From Phaeodactylum tricornutum CCAP 1055/1 (taxonomy: Eukaryota > Bacillariophyta > Bacillariophyceae > Surirellales > Neidiaceae): a stretch of 64,000 nucleotides of DNA. The stretch's first letter is position 1. The number at the start of each line of letters is the position of its first letter. A program made the translations under genes and the position numbers. A model generated the notes under the pieces. The model was not told the DNA's origin. It searched no databases and saw nothing but the letters and a program-made list of their open reading frames with translations. The stretch is taken from contig NW_002238035.1 in the NCBI RefSeq assembly GCF_000150955.2, positions 114,655 to 178,654 on the forward strand, read 5' to 3'. Below are positions 1 to 10,161 of the stretch, one piece after another.

Positions 1-519
1 TAGATACCCTCCACTGCTAATGTAATCCAAACCAAGGATTGATTATGTTACAATTAGTGTCGATCATTCAATCGCCTTGTCGTCCGATGGGATGCGAACA
101 AACAGGAATAGATACGCAGTTCTTTCAGCGCTTCTTTCGGCGTTGTGGTCTCTTTTCGATTAACTGGATCTTCGTATATCTTCGCACGAACTCCTTTGTA
201 CCCCTGGGTGTTCGATGAAGTAGGGTTCTATAAGACAATTTTTTTGATTGGTTTTTTCTGTTGCTTTATTATGTTCTCATTTACTGTTAATGTTAGCAAG
301 CCAAATTATCAAATGTAAAAACAAAAAGAATCCACTCACGTCAGTGTCAACATCATTATCTTAGATGCTTGGCTGCTTCCACACCAAAAATGATTGCCTA
401 TATTGGACAGAGACACTGTACTTCAAAGCGGAAGCGAAACAACAGAGCAAACATCTGACACTTGCAGAATCATTTTTCACGGATGTGAAAGTGGGTGCGC
501 AAAAGTCCGTGGTTTGGCG

Positions 520-777
520 TCAGCCTGGCCAAACAGTTGGCACGTTTTCACAAGAAGGCGGCGATATGGAAGCCTGTTGATTGCGCTTGATGTAGAGTTT
601 AGGAACTAGTTCGTAGCATTCATGAAACGACAATGAGCCATCCAAGTTGACATAAGATTCTTGGTAGACCCTCGTGATATAGCGTTCCAGTCGCAAGGGG
701 TGTCTCCCTCGCTCCGGCGCTCCTATCCTTGCTACCGGCAGGTGAGTTGTCAGAGATGACACGAACGATAGAAGCAC
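520..777 (-). pseudogene. EF-hand protein fragment
   Basis: The minus strand encodes an isolated stretch with the pattern of an EF-hand calcium-binding loop at about 619-654. Counting the 12 loop positions gives Y1, N3, D5, G6, S7, L8, S9 and E12. It is followed by a helix-like ECYELVPKLYIK segment typical of diatom EF-hand proteins. Loop position 1, normally Asp, is Tyr. The frame closes soon after and no second hand or plausible full gene can be joined to it. I read it as a decayed or partial exon; an intact multi-exon gene extending off the left edge is less likely. The ends are approximate. Confidence 0.35.
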
Positions 778-1365
778 GGTTCATCTTTAGCAGAATTGGA
801 TTCAGGGGTACAACCCGTATTCAGCAAGCATACATTGGGAAATCGCTTCCTTTAAAGATAACATCGTCAAAAGCAACTTAAAGTTAGTGTTGGAGTCAAA
901 TGGGGGACGTAACAGACTTCAACAAACTATTAGCTACTAGGGAGTGATCGTCCATACTTAAATTCCGGCCGTAGGTGGTGTAACAAATTTTCCAACTTAA
1001 GGTTTGTGACTAGAGTAGGGTTGAAGAACACGTAACATGCAACTGTAAATAATGTAATATACTGGTAACGTAAACTCTAAGGGAGAAAACAGCGGAGATT
1101 TAAAACGGTTTATGTTCGAGCTAACTTCTATTATAGTAGAGTGAGTGCTATAAACTAAAACCTAGAAGTACCAACACGAATCAGCAACAACCATTTATGA
1201 GCGACTGGGAAAGCTCGAGAATGGCCGTTGGACTTTGTGCGTATTCAAACCGGTTGAGAAGCGGTAGGCCTCCAACAGATCGTCATTCTGGACTTCAAGG
1301 CTTTCGTTCGTTGACACCCTCAACTCAAAGGTAGTGGACTCGTTTTTAATAAGCATGGAATGACT
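778..1365. other. Intergenic, no gene seen
   Basis: There is no convincing coding frame on either strand and no recognisable repeat. It separates the EF-hand fragment from the 3' end of the small plastid protein gene. Confidence 0.5.
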
Positions 1366-1791
1366 TTACTCGTCATCTTTCTTCTGTGAATCAGATGGAG
1401 CGGAAGCAGGAAGCTTTTCCTTATCTTTCTCGTCTCCTTCCTTGTTGCGTTCCAACTTGATTCCATTGAACACTGCAGCCACATCATTCACAGAAAAAGT
1501 GGGTGAGCTCTCGATCTTTTCCGGAAGCGTTGATGGCTCGCATTGCGGTTAGATATTCATACCTCCTGTTCCTTGGAATTTGTCGGTTTGTCCCAGTCCA
1601 TAGCCCACCAGATCGATGGTCGATTTGATGGTTCAGTAAATGACCATGGTTGGCGGGGTTACGTGGAGCTGCGTCGGGCTTGTGGGGTTAAGAAAGGTAC
1701 GACGGGTCGTTTGAGCGGTGCTACGTGGGACAAACGCCTTGGCTGAGAACAACAGCATGAATAACACACAGAGTGTTCCGAACTTGATCAT
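1366..1791 (-). CDS. Small plastid-targeted protein, two exons
   Basis: Exon 1 is 1663-1791 and exon 2 is 1366-1536. The proposed intron, 1537-1662, starts GTAACC, ends GCGAG and has a CTAAC branch-point match about 11 bases before the acceptor. Splicing is phase 0 and gives about 99 residues. The N-terminus (MIKFGTLCVLFMLLFSAKAF then VP) is a signal peptide with the diatom A-F cleavage motif, so plastid import is inferred. The C-terminus is highly charged, Lys/Glu/Asp rich (NKEGDEKDKEK). Read straight through, the frame has no indel but carries TGA and TAA, both inside the intron. The intron frame itself looks coding-like (VIY, stop, TIKSTIDLVGYGLG), so a nonsense-mutated gene is an alternative. 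I do not recognise the family. Confidence 0.5.
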
Positions 1792-1980
1792 AATTGTAAA
1801 GTTGGAGCGACAAGTGAGGATGTGTAGAACTCACAGCCAATTTTGCTGCGTTACATACGAAAGAGCCTTTCACCGAGCCTTTTTCATTAGCTGACCGTGA
1901 ACGGACAGTCGAAGGGGTGGCGAGTGGTGCTGGCTGGGAGGAAATCTTCATAGTCACAGCAACTGCAAAAGGATCCCATT

Positions 1981-1986
1981 ACGTCA
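1981..1986. promoter_or_regulatory. CRE-like ACGTCA upstream of the small plastid gene
   Basis: A single ACGTCA lies 190 bases upstream of the minus-strand start at 1791. It matches the core of the CO2/cAMP-responsive element described for diatom carbonic anhydrase promoters. One site in a few hundred bases is not significant alone. Confidence 0.25.
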
Positions 1987-2091
1987 CGATTGCCAACTCA
2001 ACCAGGGATTTATCCGATACGACCTTTTAAACGAATAGGGTAGTTCGAGGTACGTATCTCCGACATCGAAGCTCTAGCTACTGTAGAGATT

Positions 2092-2313
2092 TCAATCATA
2101 GTAGGCGTCAGCAGTCTTCTTGTAAGACCCGCGAATTTCTCGGAGGTCGGTTGTGAGAAGACGAATAGCCACGTACTTACTGTTAACAGTCAAACCGTCA
2201 AAACCAGACCCAAAATTCATGCCGGGCCCACACAGCTTGTCTGTCTGGGGTGATGATGGCTGTCGCTTGTAATTCTCGATTCGATAAAACGAGCTTATCG
2301 CACGACCTGGCAA
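2092..2313 (-). CDS. Possible short ORF or last exon, unknown
   Basis: A 73-codon minus-strand frame. Its last 28 codons (KYVAIRLLTTDLREIRGSYK onward) read like protein-coding sequence. An acceptor-like CTGTTAACAG lies just before them, so this may be the last exon of a gene whose other exons I cannot define. It could also be chance. It lies between the plastid small protein and the ABC1 kinase and would share the kinase's upstream region. Confidence 0.25.
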   Translation of the reverse strand: MPGRAISSFYRIENYKRQPSSPQTDKLCGPGMNFGSGFDGLTVNSKYVAIRLLTTDLREIRGSYKKTADAYYD

Positions 2314-2447
2314 TGTGTTGCCACCCTTGACTTACACATTTCCTTCAGGATTACAGAACTACAAATAACAGTAATAGTCAATAGTCGCACCGGCTCTGGT
2401 AAACAAACAAAGACACTGCATGGACTTTTCGCCGCACGAATCTCATT

Positions 2448-4238
2448 GTGAAATTGCTTCTTAAAACGGCCAGAATGCGGTGTTCCATCTTACTTCTGCT
2501 GGCTTACTTAGTTTCATCCTCGATTCCCGTGGACGCGTTTCTCCTGAGAATCAGAAATTTCAAGAATCACGTTCGTTTTATACCGGTCTGCGCTTTAGAT
2601 TCTCCAGCGACTACGTCATCGGCGGAAAGCATCGATTTCCCCCCTCCTTTGTCGCAAGTCGATCGCTTGAAGCGCGCCGCCCATTTCTGGTCGACCGCTC
2701 TACCCATTGTTGCGAGCTACTACGGTTTATTGAGTAATCTCAAGCTGCAGGAACTTTTAGGCAACCCGCTGGCCGATGATCAGGTTGAGGAACTTTGGAA
2801 CGCCCGCCACACAGAGGGTGCCGCCAAACTTGCTTCAACCGTCGCCGAGCTCCAGGGATTCTACGTCAAAACAGCACAAATTATATCCTCTCGACAGGAT
2901 CTGTTTCCGTCACAGTATACCGATGCCCTCGCAGGATTTACCGACAACCTAGACCCCATGTCGGGAGCTTTGGCCAGAGCGGTGGTCGTTAGTGAATTGC
3001 TGAATGCGGACGAGTCTTTTGAAGATGTCTTTGTGGAATTTGACGACATACCACTTGGAGCCGCCAGTGTGGCGCAAGTACACCGCGCCGTACTTTCGGA
3101 AAAGTACGGTGGCAAGGAAGTTGCCGTCAAAATTCAACGGCCATCGATCGAGTCTAAATTGCTCGGTGATGTAGCCAATTTGAAAGCAATTACCAAAACT
3201 TTTCGGGATAGTCCATCATTGCCGCTGGATTACTACACAGTCTTTTGTGAGTTAGAGAAGCAGTTGGCGGATGAGTTTGACTTCGTTGCCGAAGCAGTCG
3301 CCATGGATCGGATCTACAACGCACTGATACGGTGGCCAGATGGCTCACCTAGGGATGTGCCCCTGGTCATTCCCCGACCTGTTCCCGGCTTGATTTCCCG
3401 ACGAATTCTTGTCATGGACTATCTTCGAGGAGTGCCTCTATCCCGGGCACGTGATGAGATGCAGAAAAAGGGCATCGATCCGGACGGCCCCGAGGCAAAA
3501 CTCTTTGGTCGCAAATTGTTGTCCGCGTTGACGAAAGTCTTTGGTTACAATATTCTCGAAACTGGTTTCTTTCACGCCGATCCGCATCCTGGTAATATTT
3601 TTGTGCTGGAGGACGGCCAAATCGGTTTGATTGATTTTGGGCAGGTAAAACAAATTTCGGGGAGGAATAGAGAAACGCTTTGCAAACTCATGATTGCTTT
3701 AGACGAACGGCAAGGTGACAATCGACTAGAAGATTTGACTAGAATTGGCAGCTTGGCGACCGAATTGGGCGTTCAACTGAACGAAGGTGCCCAAGAAGAA
3801 GCTCCTGCCGCAGTCGGTATGTGGCTGTTTGACGGGACGGTGGAGAAATTGCCAGGGGGCTACGACAAAGGCGAGCTTAGTCCGAATTCACCCGTCAAAG
3901 AGTTGAAGAGCTTTCCGCAGGATCTGGTTTTGGTCGGCAGGTCGTCGATTCTTATTAAAGGTCTTTCGAGTCGGCTGGGTATTCCCTGGAGTTTGGCCAA
4001 AGAATGGGCTCCAACAGCTCGCGCCGTCCTACAGAGCAACACTCCGGTAAAGGTGGCTGATCGCGAGGGAGGAAGAGTGAGGTTCACAGATGTGTGGTCG
4101 ATGTTCAAGAAATGGTGCAAGGGGCGCTCGACCAGCTTCGTACGCAGACTACCGGGACCGATTCGAACACGTATAGCTACTGCTGTTGTGCGACGACTGG
4201 AGCGCAAATCCCGCGAGAAACTGTTGCACTCGCCTTAG
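2448..4238 (+). CDS. ABC1K: Plastid ABC1 atypical kinase (ADCK/AarF family), copy 1
   Basis: This is an intronless 596-residue protein. ABC1/UbiB kinases support quinone and isoprenoid metabolism in plastids and mitochondria. Family landmarks appear in order: a KTAQ motif at residues 141-144 (the usual family motif is KxGQ), an Ala-rich loop ending ASVAQ near 210, the VAVK lysine at 228, HADPHPGN at 376-383 and DFG at 396-398. The N-terminus is hydrophobic and ends SIPVDAF, the signal-peptide plus A-F plastid motif, so it is probably plastidic. Met10 (position 2475) gives a cleaner signal peptide and may be the real start. The Gly-to-Ala change in KxGQ is notable because that motif covers the active site. 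A second ABC1 kinase lies 9 kb downstream. Confidence 0.85.
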   Translation: MKLLLKTARMRCSILLLLAYLVSSSIPVDAFLLRIRNFKNHVRFIPVCALDSPATTSSAESIDFPPPLSQVDRLKRAAHFWSTALPIVASYYGLLSNLKLQELLGNPLADDQVEELWNARHTEGAAKLASTVAELQGFYVKTAQIISSRQDLFPSQYTDALAGFTDNLDPMSGALARAVVVSELLNADESFEDVFVEFDDIPLGAASVAQVHRAVLSEKYGGKEVAVKIQRPSIESKLLGDVANLKAITKTFRDSPSLPLDYYTVFCELEKQLADEFDFVAEAVAMDRIYNALIRWPDGSPRDVPLVIPRPVPGLISRRILVMDYLRGVPLSRARDEMQKKGIDPDGPEAKLFGRKLLSALTKVFGYNILETGFFHADPHPGNIFVLEDGQIGLIDFGQVKQISGRNRETLCKLMIALDERQGDNRLEDLTRIGSLATELGVQLNEGAQEEAPAAVGMWLFDGTVEKLPGGYDKGELSPNSPVKELKSFPQDLVLVGRSSILIKGLSSRLGIPWSLAKEWAPTARAVLQSNTPVKVADREGGRVRFTDVWSMFKKWCKGRSTSFVRRLPGPIRTRIATAVVRRLERKSREKLLHSP

Positions 4239-5311
4239 AGAAAAGGGTTGGCGAATGCAAAAGGCTGCAATCCCTTCATAGACAATGTTTGATTTCGATA
4301 CGGCCAAGCATTTCTTTGTAATTTAGCTCTCTGGTTGTGAAGCAGATTATTTTCTACAAGTGTCTACCTAGGCTGTCAAGGAATGAGTCGTCGTTTGACA
4401 AGCTCGCTACGCTGTGGAAGAAACCAGGAGGAGCAGCTATGTAGACAGGTCGAAAGCAGTGTTTTACTAATTTGTCTACAACAAGAAAGTGTGAAAAAAT
4501 GTGCTGGTCCCTGCTCCCTTTGTATGAATAACGGCGGGATCTCAAAGCAGGCCATCTCCCAGGTCGGAGGTATGCTTGTTACCTGTCCGACGACACGCCT
4601 TCGTTGAACTAATAATATACGCAGAGTAGAAGATGAAGGTTCCAAAGGTCCCTGCTTACAATTACATCTGTAACCAAACACTGGTGGCGGTGCACTGTAT
4701 TTGAGTCACCTAAATATAATGAACTGCCAAACCAACAAGTGACGAACTTCTTACAAGCTTCGTTTTGCCAACTCCGTGGCGCGCACATAGGTCCACAATC
4801 TGCAACGTACGCAAAAGAAGGAAACATCATAGGAGAAGTCCGATCCAAAGTAACAACAACTTACTTCGCCGATTTGTATACAATCGGGATACAACCAATA
4901 CCGAATTGGCTTTGAAAAAGAGAAAATGTGACGACATTAAAACATGGGTCGATAACCAAATTAGACCCCTTCCACCACGTCAGTATCCGTCAAGGGAATC
5001 GCTTTCATCATTCATCCTTTATATATTAAGTGGGATACGTACATGCGTTCAGTACCGGACGGAGACTTTCTCACGGAGAGATACGGGTTTCGACTACTTG
5101 GATCAGATAAGTTCAACTTTATTCTGGTGACGAATGTGGTATGTAACTCACATAATTCTACACAAATCAGTCAGAACTTCAATCTAGTACGTGGCTCTGA
5201 CAGAGCTCGGACCTCTCAATACGTATGTTCAGCAGCAAAATAATGGTTTCATTTTTTCTCTCACAATCTAATATCAGTGTATCAATTATTGTCATTTTGG
5301 TTTTAGAAAAC
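4239..5311. promoter_or_regulatory. Upstream region of SLC4-a
   Basis: About 1.07 kb between the ABC1 kinase stop and the SLC4-a start, with no convincing gene. One ACGTCA (4977-4982) lies about 330 bases before the SLC4-a ATG. A CA-rich stretch before the ATG and a TTTTAG just upstream would allow a 5'-UTR intron, which cannot be decided here. Confidence 0.4.
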
Positions 5312-7224
5312 ATGGCTCCTCGAGATTCTGTTCAGGCTAATGGCAAGGTTGATATGAAGGCCTACAAGTCCACTGTTGGCAACAACGATTTAATCGAAGA
5401 CGCCGGCAAGATTCACATGGAAGATCCTTTACTGTGGGGAAAGGGCATTATCATCGATTTCAAGCGCACGGTTGGTACTCACTGGTTGGCTGAGATTATC
5501 AACTTTAATCAGAAGACAGTTGCGGTTACTCTTCTCATGTTCATCACCGTCATCGCTCCTACCCTTACCTTTGGTGCAGTCTACGGCAAGGTTACTGAGA
5601 ATCGCATTGGTGCCATCGAGACTATTCTCGCTACTGCGTGGGTTGGATGTACCTACTCTCTCATTGGTGGTATGCCCATGGTACGAGTACTTTATGCTGT
5701 AAATATCAATATGGCTTTATTGGCTCTAACAGGATTGAGCTTGCGTTTCAGTGTATCATTGGTTCCACTGGTCCCGTCTTGGCTTTCTCTACTGTCATCT
5801 ACAACATGTCTGTGTCTCTCGATGTTCCCTACTACGCCTTTAACGCTTGGGTCAGTGTTTGGCTTCTGGGATATTGCTTGATTGCTGGCTTCTTTGACAT
5901 CACCCGCTATGTGCGCCTTGCCACGCGCTTTACCGATGAGATCTTTGCTCTGCTCATTGTCAGTATTTTTGTCATGGACGCCATCGGCGACCCTTTCTCC
6001 GATGTCGGTATCCTTCGTTTCTTGGCTCCTGATCATCCCTCCCATGAAGAGGACGACCCAGACTACGACTACTTGAAGGTTGGCCTCCTGAGTGTCATTC
6101 TTGGTTTCGGTACAACGTCTCTTATCTTCTTCTTCCGTAGCTTTAAGTTCTCGCCATTCTTCTGCAATCAGGGTGTCCGTACCTCTGTCCACGACTTTGC
6201 GGTCACCGCTTCCGTTGTTACCTGGACGCTTGTCAAAGAACTTCTCTTCGACGATGTTGATACGGAAGGATTAAAAGTACCTGATCAGTTCGAGCCTACC
6301 TTTGCGTGTTGTGATTCCAGTTGCACTACTTTTTTCCCCGATGACTGCCTCGGTCAGGCCGCTGCTGCTGGCACCCGCAGTTGGTTCGTCGACTTTTCTG
6401 ACCTTAACGGCAAGGGCTGGATCCCGATTGCTGCTGCTGGACCGGCTGTCCTTGCTTTCGTGCTGGTGTACCTCGATAACGGTATCACTTGGCATTTGAT
6501 CCAACACAAGAGTCACAACCTGCAACACGGAGAAGCCTACAACTACGACTTGTGTCTGAGTGGATTCTTCAACTTTGTGAACGCTATGCTCGGGTTGCCT
6601 TGGTTGGTGGCCACCACTGTACCCTGCATTATTCACTTGAACTCTTTGGCTGAAAAGGACAAGGATGGCAAGTTTTTGTCTGTCCAGGAAACTCGGTTGA
6701 CGATGTTGTTCTCCCACATGCTGGTCGGGTTCTCTTTACTGGCCTTGGACGTGCTGAAGCTTTTGCCTCTGCCCGTCCTGTACGGTGTCTTTTTGTTTAT
6801 GGGTTTGTCGTCGTTGCCCAACATGCAGTTCTGGAATCGTTTCTTGCTCTTTTTCATGCAACCTAGTATGTATCCGGAGAAGTCGTACACTAAGTACATG
6901 AGCAAGGCCCGTATCCACAAATACACATTGTTGCAGCTTCTTTTCTTCTCATTGGTGTTTATCGTGCAGAACTTCAAGGTGATTGCCATTGCCTTTCCCC
7001 TCATGACTCTTCTTTGTATTCCGGCGCGAATTTACTTGTTCCCAAAATTCTTCGAAGGATGGGAGCTCCTACTCTTGGATGGTGATGATGAAGACATTCG
7101 TCGTTGGGAAGCTGCAAAACATGAATCCATGTTGGAGGGTGGCGACTTACGTGCCGGTACCACGAAGCATGAAGTCCCGATTGATGACGGCGACAGCAGC
7201 GATGATGTTGCGAACGACTCGTAA
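5312..7224 (+). CDS. SLC4: SLC4-family bicarbonate transporter a
   Basis: Exons are 5312-5680 and 5752-7224; the intron 5681-5751 (GTACGA to CAG) is phase 0 and joins GGMPM to CIIGSTGP. The protein is 613 residues with about 12-14 membrane segments and a short soluble N-terminus, unlike the long N-terminal domain of animal SLC4. The region around GSTGPVLAFST corresponds to the conserved first membrane helices of the family. A Cys-rich extracellular-type loop (FACCDSSC) and an acidic tail follow. In P. tricornutum, members of this family are plasma-membrane HCO3- importers induced at low CO2; the role here is inferred. It converges on SLC4-b, with 3' ends 248 bases apart. The start MAPRD is chosen because all three paralogues share it. 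Confidence 0.85.
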
Positions 7225-7472
7225 ATCCTATTTTATGACTTCCCCCGGAAAATTTTATTAGTGCGCCACAGGCGCGAGCTACGTACAAAAAAGTGTATCC
7301 TCTGGCTATATTTCGCAGTTTCGCTGTTGGCAAATACTGCCAATAGCAATCATGCGTTAAGGTTTAGGGTATAAGAATAGGCTGAGGTTTTACATGGGAA
7401 CTACATCAAACCAGAAGCGAGCGCGACAATTTTACAGATTATTGCTTTTCATGAATGGGTAAATTGCAGATC
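7225..7472. other. Convergent 3' ends of SLC4-a and SLC4-b
   Basis: 248 bases between two stop codons, holding both 3' UTRs. No other feature is visible. Confidence 0.5.
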
Positions 7473-9406
7473 TCAAACATGATCTTCCGAGGATTCTTCG
7501 TCTTCTTCTCCATCGTCAATCTTCATGTCGTGTTTTGTTGCCATTCGTAGTTCGTCCTCAGACAGCATTGAGCGTTGCTTGGCTTCTTCCCACTGCGAAA
7601 TCGCTTCATCTTCGCCATCCAGCAACAAAAGTTCCCAGCCTTCAAAAAAACGGGGCAAGAAAAACAAACGGGCCGGAATACAGAGGAGGGTCATCAGAGG
7701 GAAAACAATGGCAATAACCTTGAAGTTCTGCACAATGAAAACCAATGCAAAGAAGAAAATCTGGAACAAGGTATACTTGTGGATACGCGCCTTACTCATG
7801 TAGCGCGTGTACACGGTCTCGGGGTACTCGCTGGGCTGCATAAAGAAGAACAAGAAACGGTTCCAGAACTGCATATTGGGTAACGAAGACAAACCCATAA
7901 ACAAAAAGACTCCGTACAAGACTGGCAGAGGCAGAAGCTTCAACACGTCCAAAGCCAAAATGGAGACCCCCACTAATAGATGAGCGAACAAAGGTGTCAA
8001 CCGAGTTTCCTGGACAGATAGAAATTTGCCGTCCTTATCTTTGTCAGCCAAAGCATTCAGGTGGATGATGCAAGGCACGGTTGTGGCCACCAACCAAGGG
8101 AGTCCAAGCATACCGTTCACAAAGTTGAAGAATCCGCTCAGACACAAGTCGTAGTTGTAGGCTTCTCCGTGTTGCAAGTTGTGACTCTTGTGGTTAATCA
8201 GATGCCAAGTGATACCGTTATCGAGGAAGCACAAGACAAATGCGAGAACGGCAGGACCAGCCGCAAGGAAAGGGGCCCAGGCTTTGCCGTTGAGGTCAGA
8301 AAAGTCAACGAACCAACTGCGAGTACCGGCTGCGGCGGCCTGGTCAAGGCAGTCATCGGGGAAGAAGGTAAGGCAACTGGCATCGCAACAAGCAAAGGTG
8401 GGCTCAAAGCGCTCCGGGACATTGAGTCCCTCAGTGTCAACATTGTCGAAGAGAAGCTCCTTGACAAGCGTCCAAATCACAACGGATGCAGTGACCGCGA
8501 AGTCGTGTACGGAAGTGCGAATGCCTTGGTTGCAGAAAAACGGGGAGAACTTGAAGCTACGGAAAAAGAAGATCAGAGACGTTGTTCCAAGACCAAGAAT
8601 GACGCTCAGAAGGCCAGTCGTTTTGAAGTCGTAGTCCGGATCGTCTTCAAAATCTTCATGTGATGGGTGGCGAGGGGCAAGATAGCGCAGAATACCGACA
8701 TCGGAGAAGGGGTCGCCGATTGCATCCATGACGAAAATACTGACGATGAGAAGTGCAAAAATCTCATCAGTGAAACGAGTGGCGAGACGGACAAAGCGTG
8801 TCAAGTCAAAAAATCCAGCAAGAAGACAGTAACCAAAAAGCCAAGCACTAATCCAAGCATTGAATGACAGGAAGGGGATATCGAGAGAATCGGACATATT
8901 GTAGATCACGGTAGAGAAGGCAAGGACGGGACCGGTAGAACCAATGATGCACTAAGACGTTTCATCGACGGTAATGTTACGTGAGAATTCGTGAAAAGAT
9001 TTTCGTCTGAATAAACAGAAATGACACTTTTACATACCGTAGGCATACCGCCAAACAGGGCGTAAGTACATCCGACCCAGGCTGTCGCAAGAATTGTTTC
9101 GATGGCTCCGATGCGGTTCTCGGTAACCTTTCCGTACACTGCACCAAAAGTAAGAGTAGGAGCGATAACGGATATAAAGAGAAGGAGGGTAACAGCGATC
9201 GTCTTTTGGTTGAGATTGATCATTTCGTCCTTCCAATGGGTGAGAACTGTTCGTTTCACGTCACTGATAATTCCTTTTCCCCACATTTGGGGCTTGTCCA
9301 TGTGGACCTTTCCTGCGTCGGCGATTAAGTCGGCATTTCTGCTCGAATCGTAGCGCTTATCCATACTCTCCGCATTATGATCGTAAACTGTATCTCGAGG
9401 GGCCAT
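7473..9406 (-). CDS. SLC4: SLC4-family bicarbonate transporter b
   Basis: On the minus strand, exon 1 is 9038-9406 and exon 2 is 7473-8951. The intron, 8952-9037 (GTATGT to TAG), sits at exactly the same codon as in SLC4-a and SLC4-c. The product is 615 residues with the same features: MAPRDTV start, membrane helices after NLNQKTIAVTLLLF, GSTGPVLAFST, the FACCDASC loop and an acidic C-terminus. It is the most diverged of the three in the N-terminal 60 residues and in several loops, so it may differ in regulation or substrate affinity. An ACGTCATCATGG context places a CRE core directly upstream of the ATG. It lies in tandem upstream-to-downstream order behind SLC4-c. Confidence 0.85.
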
Positions 9407-10161
9407 GATGACGTCTTTCTTGAAAGAAATGATAATTTGTCGATTCTCGAGGTCTGTGTTTTCAAGGTTGATGCCGGAGGACAGATTATGAGAATTTCAC
9501 AGGGACCGGAAAGGAGCCCTTCGTGTGGCTTCCTTCGTTTCGAAAAAGTGAACCTTGTACTACTCTTCACGCAGATCTACGTGTGCTCCGTCAGCCAGTT
9601 GCCTTCCCAACGCCGTTGTATTCCCATTCCAATCTGAAGCAGTACCAAGATGTCGTAGAAGTCAACGAGAGACGTCATCCTGCCATAATGTTGAAGTACT
9701 TCTCTTCGGAGCAGTCGACTACCGTATCTGCTACTCGGAAATGAACAATGCCACCTCGTTATTTATAAATAGATTTCACAACCGCTTGGGACGTGATGAT
9801 GTCGGTCGTTCTGTTGATTCAATCTTACGTGGCAAAAGCCGGGCGAGCTATATGGGAGGTTGAAGCAATCACGGCGTTCGGAATCTAGATTCCCTGCTGC
9901 CAAAAGTAATATAATCATTTCCCAATGTGAGCCAAAAAAAACACACGACGTACAAATTATACTCCAAATCCAGAAGAAACCTCATGAGGTTGGAAGAAAA
10001 TTGACAAAACTATACCTTGAGTTATACGGCAAGTTATATCTATAAAACACGTATTGCAAGAAACAACATTTTCATTCAAGTGCGCGTAAACGATGTGATT
10101 AGATGTGTCCCAGCGTGTAGCGCAAAAAGAGATCGCGAACAATTCTCTCAGATCTAAACGT
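9407..10161. promoter_or_regulatory. Promoter region of SLC4-b with CRE cores
   Basis: 755 bases between the SLC4-b start and the SLC4-c stop. CRE cores occur at 9409-9414 (TGACGT, touching the start codon region) and 9672-9677 (ACGTCA). No gene is seen. The far half is also the 3' flank of SLC4-c. Confidence 0.45.

Noticed and set aside
4376-4848. Two short minus-strand frames between ABC1K and SLC4-a
   Set aside because: No homology pattern, no targeting signal, and they overlap each other in different frames. Likely chance.
8061-8663. 200-codon plus-strand frame antisense to SLC4-b
   Set aside because: It mirrors the coding bias of the opposite strand, and the equivalent antisense regions of the paralogues show the same fragments without conservation of start or stop.
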